Shown here in pieces: positions 12,761 to 23,480 of a stretch of 64,000 nucleotides of DNA. Made by a program: the position numbers and the translations under genes. The first letter of the stretch is position 1. Each line of letters begins with the position of its first letter. The notes beneath the pieces were generated by a model that worked only from the letters and a program-made list of their open reading frames with translations, did no database searches and had not been told where the DNA came from. The stretch is from Luscinia megarhynchos (taxonomy: Eukaryota > Chordata > Aves > Passeriformes > Turdidae), in assembly GCA_034336665.1 (NCBI GenBank), contig JAPFBE010000003.1, forward strand, positions 59,439,352 to 59,503,351, written 5' to 3'.

Positions 12761-15700
12761 GCAAGTTAGATGAAAAAAGTTTCCATCTGAACTGGAGCAT
12801 CATCAGGCTGTAGCTGCTGGAAATCCTTCTGAAACCACCATTATCTGCCTTCCTAAAATTTTCACTTCCTTTGTGAGTCTCTGGGAATTTTTTTATATTT
12901 ATATAAAAATATAAAAGAATTATACAATGCAGTATAAAAAGTCTTTACAGAAATCACATTCAACTTCTGTTTAAACAAAATTGCATTATTGAGGACCACA
13001 GAGTAGAGGCAAAAGTAAAAATAAGAACTTCCTCAGATGATGTTCATGAGTAACTGAAGGAAGGAAGGAAGCATAAATTTGTTGTTTCCAGCCAACTGCT
13101 AATTATACAGACAGTTCTCTCTCACCAAGATGAACTCAGCATCAGGACAGACCTACCCCAGAAGTTCCCATTTCAATTTGTTTCTGCCACTACTACGCTT
13201 GCTCCTCAGGCACTTACAGAACGACTCCTTGTTGTACAGCCATCCCGTGGCATCCCTTAGAGACATGGCTGGGAGCACTACAAAAGTCTGCATTTTGTCT
13301 TGCATGGATGCTTCTAGCCACTTTCTGAACACTCTTCATATTCACTAAACACCCTGCATTAACAGAAGTGCTGTTTCATTTAGGTTTGGTTTTGAGTTTT
13401 GCACTGCCCTTTTCCTTCATCGGTTTAACAGTGAACTAGTGAATTGAAATGCCTTTGAAAGGGCAGTACATACAGGCTCACATCTCACTCTATATTGCTC
13501 ATTTTGTATTAGCATGAAAGGAGGTTTCTCACCAACTCAGAAGTCTTCATTTTCCTTGTGTATAAAACATGAGTGGCTCTTGCTCTTTGTCTCCTGTACA
13601 ACAAAATTACATTGAAGTGCCACCGAAACCTAGAACAGTGACTTCAGTGATCATCACAGCTGTACATCAATGATGCAAAGGTTGTATCAAGCTTGAAGCT
13701 ATCAAGGTTGAAGCTGCAGTTCAACGATACAGGGATCTCATCTCCAGGATTATCAAATTCAGTCTTCTGCTTCCAAATCAATATTCAGTTTCATTGGGTA
13801 GTCTGTTTGACACTGGAGAATCAAAACAAACTTATTTTCTTCATCACTTCAAGATGACCACTAGTCCTTTCTGCCTAGCTACTCATGCAGCATTATACTT
13901 GAGGTATAGAAGAATTGTTTGATTATAGTGAGTTGACTGACTCGCTTCAAACTACTCTCTCGATTCTTGGGCAAGATGAGCCTAAAACTATTACTTTTAT
14001 AATTTCTGTTTTATTTGTAGCATATAACACCGAACAGAATCAACTTGGTTAATGTGGAAAAGGTAAGCATAGGTGTCAGAGCAGCAAGCTGGCCTTATAC
14101 AGATGTGCTGCCTACTTTCAGCTTTGAACAAATGAAGCCTGGGCTGACTGTGCAGGTCTCCCCTCTCTCCCTTCTCATCACTTTCCATGAAGAGTGGATT
14201 ACATTAAGCAGCTACTCGGTTCTTTCATTATCAGCAAGGCTTCTTCTTCCTTTTCCCCAGAGAGTTCATGCAGTTATATAATCTCCCTTAGCATTTTCCA
14301 AGAAACGGAAAAAGAAATTCCAATTTTCCAGCCTCCTTTTACTTAAAAAAAATGTTAATAGTTTCCTTCATAGGGTGAATTTACAGCTCCCTTCTCTTTT
14401 GCAAAGAAAACAATATAAACTACACATTACATTTGTTCTGTAAAATGATACAGAATTTAAGCAAGCATATCACAAAGAATAAAACTGAAAAACCCAACTA
14501 ATGACATACACACCATACCTGGTTTCACATGCTTTTACATAATAGTGTTAAGCTTACAGAATTGAAAAGAAACTGGGTAGCTAAGGAGATTGGCCACAGT
14601 ACACTGAGGTTCTTGCTCAGGTTTCACCAGGTCCCTCTAGGAACTGAAATGCCATGTTCCCTCACAGGCTGCCAGTGAATTAAATGGTAATGGCTCTCTG
14701 GCTCATATGAAATGGGAGATTACACTGCAGAAAATGATTCATCAGCACAAATGGTGTTTCCTCTTACTCCGAAGATATGAATAAACTTGAACCAAAAAAA
14801 CGGTCAAGGGTGCCTTCATCAGCTAAAATGAAATTAACCAGAGAGATGCTCATTTTAGGCAAACTAATGGAAAGACAACATATAGAAGATCCTAAATCAA
14901 ATGTACTTTCCAAGATCTTTAAATCATCAACTTTCTTATGGAACAGCCTGTCACCAGTACTTCCACTTATGCTCTGCCTGAAGACAGTAGAATCCAGAAG
15001 GACAAGTGCGTGGGAGGCTTGAGGATGCATGCACAGAACACCCATTTACAGCTAGTAAATCCACAGAGTGCTTGCTCACAGCCATGTCTGCCAGCAGAGG
15101 ACCACAGCCCCACTCTGACGTGTCAGTAACCATACCACCCTGTGCTGTGATCTCAGCAGATTTCACTGCTAAGCAAAGGTCCCACCTCTGAGAAAAACCC
15201 TAAACTAAGCAGATCGCTTATTCAGAAAATGCAACTCTCTCTTCTGAGTCATGCCAACATCTACCAGAAAGTCATCACAAGAGATTAAACCACGGACCTC
15301 TAACACCAAAATACTTCTACCACCGCAGAAGGAGAGGGAATGCTTCACTTGGTAGAAAATAGCAAGCTCTTATTCTATATACAGAACAGCTACTGAATTA
15401 GGATATAACACAATTTCACAGAATGTCAGACCAGCAAAATACTAGGAAGCAATCTTCTGCTTTCAGATGAAACAAACTTATTTGTCATTGCTGAAACACT
15501 TCTTATAAGGGCAGAAGCACCAGTGCTCCTTCTAAGAGCATGTTCTCATTCTGGTTATTGCAATCCACCTCCCTAAATTCACCCCACGCCTTTATCAGCT
15601 TCTTCTATTTCATTTCTTCTTTGCTTCCCTGACAAAATGCTTCCTAAAAGGAATGAATAAATCTAAACAGAATTGTTAAAAATACTATTAAATCCTCACT

Positions 15701-17639
15701 GTATTCTACCCCAGGCAGAGCTGTTATGTCCTGAAGCATTTTCACACTGTGTGTAGGGCACAAGTCCCTTTAAAACCTACATAGAGACAACCTGCCTTAG
15801 CAGAATAGCTGTATATTATCAACTCTGGACATGGAGAAACTGTTCCTCACAAGTGTTAATTGTTAAGATCCAGTACACAAAACCCCACATCCTAAACGGT
15901 AACACTATGTTAAAAGTACCTGTATAAAAGCACTTTAAAGCCTCATTTAACTTAACTCAAAAAATAAAGATCTATTAACAGAAACAAGTCGTAATTAAGA
16001 TTACTGTTGACCTAGCTTCTTCCTGCAAAGAAGAGATAATCATCTTACATTTATAGAGTACCTTTCAGTCCAAACTATCCCATCCAACAAGCCTTTCAGT
16101 CCAAACTATCCCATCCAACAAGCCTGATCTTAGACACACTTATACAGAAGAGTGTTATTAACACATACAAATAATTCTAAGTAAACCAATCCACACAATT
16201 TGATTACCAGCACCTACCAAGCTTGATCCATCTGATCAATTGTATGGGTTCTATTTATCTGACTTATCCATCTACAAACAAATTATCTATCGCCCAAAAA
16301 ACCGTCCCTCTAGCAGAAGCAATGCATTAGCAATCAACCTCAGTCTTAATCCTTATGTTATGCCTTAAAAACAAAGCTTCCTTCAACTTAATTCCTTCAA
16401 AACTAACCTCTTCTCAGACCTCCATCACCAACCTATCCACCAACTCCCAGAGACAAGGACCTGGCTTACCTCTCAGAGGAATTCTACATAAGCAAATACA
16501 CCTGGAGTGTATTGGGAGTGTACTGGTTTTTAATAGACAAAGCATTTTTTTCCACGTTATACTGCACACAGAAGACCTAAACCTGTCTTCCACTACTTCA
16601 AAACACTCCTTTCTTGAACTGCCAAGTACTTAAACCAAAGGTCAGTCTTACCAACTAGCTCTACCAGATCAGCCTCTCCCTATATGTGATACTCCTGCAG
16701 GATTACTGTTTTAATCATCAACATGCTAAGAAGGGTTATTCTGGATGACTTGTTTTTTACCTTATGGTTACCAAAATAGGCTTGTTTAAACAGTTGGCTG
16801 TCAGGTATCCATAAAGCACAGCAGAGGGAAATCCACCTCCTCCTCTGCAATTGGCATGGCTGTTGGAAAACATTCCCTGATGATATCAGTCTGCACAATA
16901 TTTTTTTTTTCTGAATGCTTGCTTTGAGTAACATGAATTGCAATATACCAGTGTATTAAAGTTTATTTCAGGAAGAGGTTCCACAAGAAAGCTGTCATTA
17001 TGCCTTGAATCTACCTTGGACCTGCACATTCCCTGGGTAAGTCTTCTCCCAGTTTACGTGGATGATGGAGACATTTGGAAAGATCATTTCTATGTCTCTC
17101 CCCCTTTCTCAGTCTCTCCCAGAAAATACACCACTGGTGGCAGAGGTCATCAGGACTTACACTGCACACTGACTAGCCAAATCACAGGAGACAGCTGTGC
17201 TGAGATCAGGGCATCATGATGGGGGACAGGAATAAAGGAGCAGCACCTGCTATCCATCATTGCACCTGATGGCAGTAAGTGTTCTCAAATGAAAGAAAAA
17301 AATGCTGCATAAACTGTCAGGAAAGAGAAAGCTGTCACCTCTGTGCCCTCCACACCACCTGAGATGCTCATCATTTCCAAAAGGGAAAACAAACAAATTA
17401 CTAACCCACAGCTGTGTACTAAAAAATCTAATTGTAGCTAATCCTTGTACATCCACCATCCTATCTCTGACTCAGCCTGAGCCCACATGATGACCCTGTT
17501 CTGAATCCTGCATTATAAAAGCACAGAACACAACTGTGTCAGCACAGGAAACCAAGTCAAAGCTGGCTAGCCTGAGATCTGATCTTCTGTAACCTTTAGC
17601 TGAAACTAGAACAAAGCAGAAGCAAGTAAAGGGGCAGTT
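12761..17639. other. Non-coding stretch, no gene seen
   Basis: Only short chance ORFs occur, including overlapping ones on both strands at 14764-15191 that match nothing I recognise. The interval contains a perfect 31-bp tandem duplication at 16061-16122. No promoter-like or CpG-rich segment was seen. Confidence 0.4.
16061..16122. repeat. 31-bp perfect tandem duplication
   Basis: Two identical head-to-tail copies, 16061-16091 and 16092-16122, each starting 'cctttcagtcc' and ending 'ccatccaacaag'. The copies show no differences, which points to a recent duplication or an assembly or slippage event. Confidence 0.95.
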
Positions 17640-18300
17640 AGATCTTGTACTTCACCTCCTTGAAAATGCAGGATTGCCTTCTCCAGTATACCTGCCAACA
17701 ATCTGCCCACTCTTATTTTAAACATCTAAAGAACTGTGGGTGGTGCACTATACCCAGGCTAATATAGGCTATAATACATTTTTCTATTACTGAGTTTCAG
17801 CTCAGAATTCATCTTAAACTTTTATTTCCTCAGTTTCTTCATTTAGTCCTAGGTATTCTCTCACACAAAGCAGGGAAAAAATCTGACTGCTTTGACTAAA
17901 ATGCATTTCAAACACAGACATCTAGAGATGTCTATTTTCTAATACTTCCCTTCAGCCTAGTTCCTCCAGACCCATGAGTATTTTGTTGCTCTTCTTTGAG
18001 CTTCAGTCAAATTGCCAATACCCTCCTGTTAAGATGATATTTCACATAGTTTTCTCATGTGTTTGCAGCAGATTTGTATAAAAAGGGAATCCCACCTCTT
18101 TGTTCACCAAAATGGTACCTTTTTCTTGACAGCTCAAGCACAAGCCATGCTTTTCTGTAATCAAATCCCATTCCAGACTCATTCTCAATCCCTTTCAGTA
18201 CCACTATTACCCACCAGTAAGTTCCTGATTTGATACCCCTTGCCCCAAGAACTTGTCTTTTCCCCCTACTTGTTCCCTTCACTCTGCTATCCTGGAGAAA
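17640..18300 (-). mobile_element. Ancient CR1-like LINE fragment, minus orientation
   Basis: Diverged but ordered CR1-like words on the minus strand: the plus-strand text 'cctccagaccc' near 17963 followed by 'ttgttgctcttctttgag' near 17984 and 'caatacc' parallels the CR1 consensus segment written in reverse. The flanks (17640-17960 and 18030-18300) probably belong to the same old insertion but are too eroded to delimit. It encodes nothing. Confidence 0.45.
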
Positions 18301-21282
18301 TTATGATGAAGTCCTGTTTACTACAAAGCAAAGGCATTAGTTTCAAAGGTTTTGCCCTATTCAACAAGGCATTTAATTACATGCTAAACTTCCATCACTT
18401 TCTTAAATCCAGTTGATCTCAGCAAGTAGAGATGAGCTTAAGCACACACTTAAAAAAAAAAGTTGGGTGTGCAAATCAGTGCTCTGCTGAACCAAATCCT
18501 CAGGTTCTGTAATCACTTGGATGGTTTACTTTCTGTATTTGGCAAGAATTGATAGCTCAATGATTGAAGGTAATGGGATTTTAAAAACAAAGCTTCAAGA
18601 GAGTCCAAAACTGGCATCATGTTTTTGTTCCTTTCTTAAAAGAAGAACAGGAAATAACTAAGTAAATATCCCTCAGTACAGTAATCATGAAGCCTATAGG
18701 TTTAAACATGCAGTAAGTAACTATATTCTCATTACTTCGATATCCACTTTGAAAAATAATACTAAAAGAAAGCCTTGTGAAAAATTTGGAAAGGCTGGTG
18801 TACCTCAGCAAGATATGCAGCACACTCCCTGGTAGCTCATTAGCCACAACCATGATTGTGTAGGTAGAGAGACAGAACAAAGCTGTCCATTTCTAAATGC
18901 CTGTCTCCTAAACACCTTTAAACAGAATGGGCATAACTCACTGCTCCTCTTAAGGTGATCTTCAGTGGGGAGAAGGGAGAGGAAGGTCTGTGGTTAGGGT
19001 CATGGGGTGGCTGTCTCCACCAGTGGCCAGCCCACATTACAGCAGATGAAAGCTTTACATTCACCACCAGCAACAAATGCAGCTGGCATAAAAGGAGTTT
19101 CATGGAGAGCATTTAAAATCGCTTCCAAATGACTTCCATTGTTTATATACAGAATGCTTCATGACCTTTCTCTCCCCCTTGTTTTTTGTTTGTACTTTTT
19201 GTTTTCTTTGCCTTTTCTCATTCTACTGCCTGGCAAACACAGGCAGAGGCGAAGTAGGGACTGCAATTAGGCAGCCATATCAAGCTTCATCTGTGGACTA
19301 CCTAATTGTAAGATTCAAGTTTTGGGAGTACTGCCATCTGAGAAAGAAATGGAGAAGAAAAATTGGAAAATGACTACTTCCTCTCAATCCATAAAGCCTT
19401 CCAAAATTCAATTAGCATGTTCTAAATAAACCATCCACACATGCACTAAAATATGTGATTTCAAATATAGACAAGAAAGTAGCTGCTCACAGATATTTAT
19501 CTGAATTATAATACTCTGACCATTCCACTTCAACCCTTTTTATTCAAGTGGCATCTGCTGTAACCCTTTTGTACCTCAGTATTTGAGATGAGCCAGGAAA
19601 ATACCTATAGGCAATATAAATAAATTGTCTGTGACTGCACACGGGATCTCTTAAATAATGCTGTGAACCCCTAAGTCACTCAGAGAACACCCTTCCCATG
19701 CCAAGCGCGAATACTGTTTAATAATGCATACATGACTGAGCTTGCTGTCTTCCCCATAGCAATTTTTTCTTGTGATTTTACAGTTTCCCAGACTGGAATA
19801 TTATTTTCACTTTCACAGAATCACTGATGCAACCTCTGTTTCAATTTACTGTGTGATGTCTGTAAATACTGCTGGATAGCGAAGACTTGTAGGTAAAACT
19901 CAGCAAATACCTTTTTGCCATTTTCTCCTATAAAACAGAGACAAAAGCACAGAAACTTCTCTGCTGCATTGTACTTACAATCTGTGCCTGCTCACCTCCC
20001 TTTCCTAGAGCAGCTCAGCATCTCCAGCAGCTTTCAGAGCACTAACACCTGCACCCATCCCAGGTCAGATCTCCAGCCTGCACTAATGGATTTTTTCAGA
20101 TAGATGGCAGTGCACAAAGTGCATCCCAGATTGATTCAGGGTCGAGATGCCATTTCAGTGCTCAGGCACTCTAACTAAGGGAATTACTGCATTATCAAAA
20201 GCACTTTTAGAAAGATGATGGCTTAGGACCCAATCCTGCTGCACAGTGATAGCACTGATTCCTTGGAAGGGCTGAGCTGGGTGCCAAGAATGCAAACATA
20301 GCAAACAGGCACTTAGGATTTTACTTTCCATTCCTAGGAGCCACAAAGGATTTTTCTTTCAATACATTCTAATAAAAAACACAAAGCTAAAGGATGACTA
20401 ATAACACAAAATCCAGGATATATCTGATATATCTGATTTTCAAGGGTCCGTAATAGCACGGATTTAGAAACAGTCCTGCAATAAGAACAGACAACTCCAA
20501 GTCATACTTAATGGCAAAAATTCCACTTAATTTTGTGCACTCTTCATTCTAACAGACATTATTATTAAGAGACCAGAGTGAAATTTTAAACATTTATCTG
20601 CATTTACCCCATCAAATCTTTTTTCAAAAAAGGAAAATATTAACAAAGCAGCTGAAACAAATAGGAGTGAATCTCCCAGCACAATCAGTAGTTCAGTATC
20701 TACTACTTGGGGATTTCGACATATAGCTATCATGATGTGGAAGCATCCACCACCGTTTTGTTTTCTGTTTGCAGTAGGGGGTTGCTAGGAAACAAAATAC
20801 TATTGTCTGATTTCATGATCTATTGCCTGGTTTGCCTGGCAATAAAGTCTTCTAAATCTATTACTAGAATATTTTGTATTTTACAGTGAGATTAGGACTA
20901 ACATTAGAACACATGCACACAGGGAAGAGCAGTAAAAAAATGCCTCAAAATTCAGGGGAAAGTATGTATATATTCCAGGCTGAGGACGACAAACTATACT
21001 GAGGAAAAATGAACTCGGGCAATCTGGTGGTATTTATATATGCACGCACTCACACGTGTATCAGCGTTCCTTGACTGTATCTATAGTTTTGCTGACTTGT
21101 CAAAGACTCTCTCACTTCCAAGGATACAAAGCGTTCTCTTACTACTGGAGAGCTACTGTACACTGCAAGTTCTGTAAATATCACATGCTGCAGAACGCCT
21201 GGTGCGGGCAAGCACACATGCCACCGTAATTTTTGTTCTTGGAATTCAGATCTAGGTTGCTCCAGTGCTTTAATTCCTTTAC

Positions 21283-21300
21283 TTTTTTTTTTTTTTTTTT
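21283..21300. repeat. Poly(T) homopolymer, 18 bases
   Basis: An uninterrupted T run flanked by ordinary sequence. On the minus strand it is a poly(A). No retroposon body is recognised next to it. Confidence 0.85.
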
Positions 21301-21951
21301 GGACAGATAGAAGATTCGGAGACAATTCCCTACTCTCCCTGTCCAGTTGTAACATAAATAAATAAATAATCAAATAGGGAAATAAATAAAAGCACCAGGA
21401 AAAGTGAGCTAAAATTGAAAGCCACAATAGGAAATTTCGCATACTTTTGACCGTGGCAAGTCTTTGCAAAATGAGATAATAAAAGATTATGAGAACCAGG
21501 CAGATGTGGATGCCTACCAATGCACTCCCACGACATGATAGGAGACCTCAACTGCAAAAAACAATCAGACTTAGAAGCTGAGAGACAGATGAAGAGAGTT
21601 CAAAACAAAGTCATAGAGAAGCAGGTTTAAAATAAAACCTGCAGAGTAGTTATTACGCTTTTATGTATATCTACAATTTCACACCATGCACAAGATGCAC
21701 TATTTCAAAGTCCTTTCAACTTACTTATTAACACCTATGCATTTTATCACTCTGTTTTAAATTTGAGGAAAAAAAAATGAATGTTCATTGCAAAAGAAAA
21801 TATCAAAGCTTTTGAGATGCTACAGCAGAACTCCCAGTGATAAGAAAAAAAAAGAAGTGACAACACACAGCATAGAAAATACACAGTTCATGGGAAGCAC
21901 CTGAAAGCTTCTTGCCTCTCCTGCTCAGAGATGGATTTACTCAACCTCTAG

Positions 21952-21979
21952 AGTTTCTGATAGTTTCCTATCAGAAACT
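21952..21979. repeat. Perfect inverted repeat, 12-bp arms, 4-nt loop
   Basis: The arms AGTTTCTGATAG (21952-21963) and CTATCAGAAACT (21968-21979) are exact reverse complements separated by TTTC. The structure could form a hairpin or be a dyad binding site. There is no terminator-like T run and no gene end nearby. Confidence 0.9.
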
Positions 21980-22498
21980 AGGAGCCCCCACCAAACCACA
22001 TTTAGAATTAAAGAACAAAAGAGTAAAAGGCAAGCGGGCTTCTTCTATGCCGAACAACAGCAAGCTACTTCTAGCAATTAGATGAAAGCAGAGGAAGATG
22101 GACACGACCCACAACCAATCCGTCTCCTCACCAGGGTCGAACACGGCTGCTCCCCAGCTGACAACCCGCTACAGTAGCGCTGCTAGTTACAAAACGGAGC
22201 GCAGCTCTCGGTGACACCGCGATCCTGTCACCTACGGCTTCACTGAAACCTGTTTTAAAACACTCCCCCAAGCAACGAGGACAAGCAGGAGAGGAGTGGG
22301 ACAGCCTCCTGCCGAGCTGCCACCAGAAACTGCTCTGCCAGCTGCAGGGGGACCTCGCAGCCGCAGCCCCCCGGCTCTCGGAGGGAGCCCGGCTCCGGCC
22401 CGCCCGCCTGCCCACGCGTGTGCCCCGGGGGAGCGGGGGCTGCCCGGCGAGGCGGGGGCAGCGCCGGCCGCGGAGCCCCGCGCTGCAGCAGCCGCTGC

Positions 22499-22502
<4 letters not shown>

Positions 22503-22538
<36 letters not shown>
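22503..22538. repeat. Poly(A) homopolymer, 36 bases, inside the CpG island
   Basis: Thirty-six consecutive A residues sit within GC-rich promoter DNA, about 130 bases inside the putative intron after the minus-strand donor at 22666 (so T36 in the transcript sense). This is unusual composition for a CpG island. The length is likely polymorphic and error-prone in assembly. Confidence 0.95.
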
Positions 22539-22540
<2 letters not shown>

Positions 22541-23162
22541 AAGACATGAAAAATATATAAATAAATAGCCCGCTAGCGGGGATGGGAAAATAAAAGCCCA
22601 GCCGAAACAGGCGGACCCCAAACAACAAACACCGGGCGCCCAGGAGAGCAAACTTTCTGACTCACCGGGAAGAGCCGGTGCCTGGGGGGCGGCGGGGGCC
22701 CCGCGGGAGCGCAGCCGGAGCAGGAGCCGGCCGAGGCGAGCGCCGCCGCGGGGCTGGGGCAGCGCGTCTCGCCCCGCTCCCGCTGCCCTCCCCTCCCTCC
22801 TTCCCTCCGCGCCCGTCCCTCCGCAGCGCCGGCAGCCGCCGCGGGACCGCCGTACCTACCTCCGCCGCCGGTGCGGGGCCGCGGAGCAGCGGGAGCCGCC
22901 GCCGCCGCCCCCCTCGGGCGCTGGCGGGCCCGGCGGCGCTGCAGCAGGCGGAGGACGCCCCGCGGCGGCGGGCAGCGGGGCCGGGGCGCCGAGAGGCGGC
23001 GGCCGCCGGGCGCGGGAGCGCGGTGCTCTGCCCGTCCGGCCGCGAGAGCGAGCGCGTGTGTGCCGGGGAAGGGATGCTGCAAGGCACCGAGGGAAAATTC
23101 CCCCCTCCTAGCAAAGCCACCGACAAATGGCAAGGCAGGTGTGCAGGGGAGGCAAGGCTCCC

Positions 23163-23216
23163 GAAGGAGGAGGAGGAAGAGGAGGAGGAGGAGGAAAGGG
23201 GAGAGGGGCGGTGAGA
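23163..23216. repeat. Homopurine (GGA)-rich tract in the CpG island
   Basis: About 50 bases of G and A only, mostly GGA/GGAA units ending in 'ggggagaggggcgg'. Such mirror-like homopurine tracts near promoters can form triplex or G-quadruplex structures. It generates spurious long acidic and leucine-rich ORFs in other frames. Confidence 0.85.
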
Positions 23217-23300
23217 AGGGCGGGGAGCGCACAGCCGTCACGGCGTCCCGGGGACAGCGGCCCCGCCGGGGAGGTGCCGGGCGCGGCCCCTGGGGCGGGC

Positions 23301-23370
23301 GCCGGGGCCGCACGGAGCGGGGGAGCCGCGGGGGGAGCCGCGCCGGGGCCGCACAGAGCGGGGGAGCCGC
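23301..23370. repeat. GC-rich imperfect tandem repeat, period 41
   Basis: A 29-base core beginning 'gccggggccgcac' and ending 'gcgggggagccgc' occurs at 23301-23329 and again at 23342-23370 with one difference. It lies in the upstream part of the CpG island relative to a minus-strand promoter. Confidence 0.85.
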
Positions 23371-23480
23371 ACCGGAGCCCCGCCGCAGCCCCGGGAGCGC
23401 AGCCCGCTCCGCCGGCAGTGGGCGGCGGGCCCTGCGGAGCTCCAGGCGCCCCGCGCTGAGCATCCTGCCGCAAGTTTTCC

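Larger units (their letters stand above)
18301..22250. other. Non-coding stretch upstream of the CpG island core
   Basis: No coding exon is supported. It holds an 18-base poly(T) at 21283-21300, a small (TAAA)-type patch near 21353-21398 and a perfect 12-bp inverted repeat at 21952-21979. On the ENOX1 model this is the 5' end of intron 1, where regulatory elements are common. Confidence 0.4.
22270..23480 (-). promoter_or_regulatory. ENOX1: CpG island, probable ENOX1 promoter and first non-coding exon
   Basis: About 1.2 kb of very GC-rich, CpG-dense DNA in an otherwise AT-rich landscape, the strongest CpG island in the window. On the minus strand a strong splice donor, TCCCG|GTGAGTCAG, ends a candidate exon at 22666. 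A second possible donor (GGAG|GTAGGTA) lies near 22855. No confident start codon or conserved protein is visible, so the exon would be 5' UTR. In human, ENOX1 (a cell-surface hydroquinone/NADH oxidase) lies directly beside CCDC122, on the same strand and upstream in map order, and has non-coding 5' exons. Position and orientation here fit. The island itself is seen. The gene name is a synteny inference. An unannotated non-coding RNA promoter is the main alternative. Confidence 0.55.

Noticed and set aside
14764..15191. Cluster of short ORFs on both strands
   Set aside because: Mutually overlapping in opposite strands without any recognisable domain or splice signals.
21050..21520. A 156-codon minus-strand ORF
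   Set aside because: Hydrophobic and Lys-rich segments come from AT-rich and poly(T) sequence; no motif, no splice or promoter context.
22128..22651. Minus-strand ORFs of 166 and 139 codons
   Set aside because: They translate the T36 homopolymer as poly-Phe and GC-rich DNA as Ala/Arg/Pro; no conserved motif.
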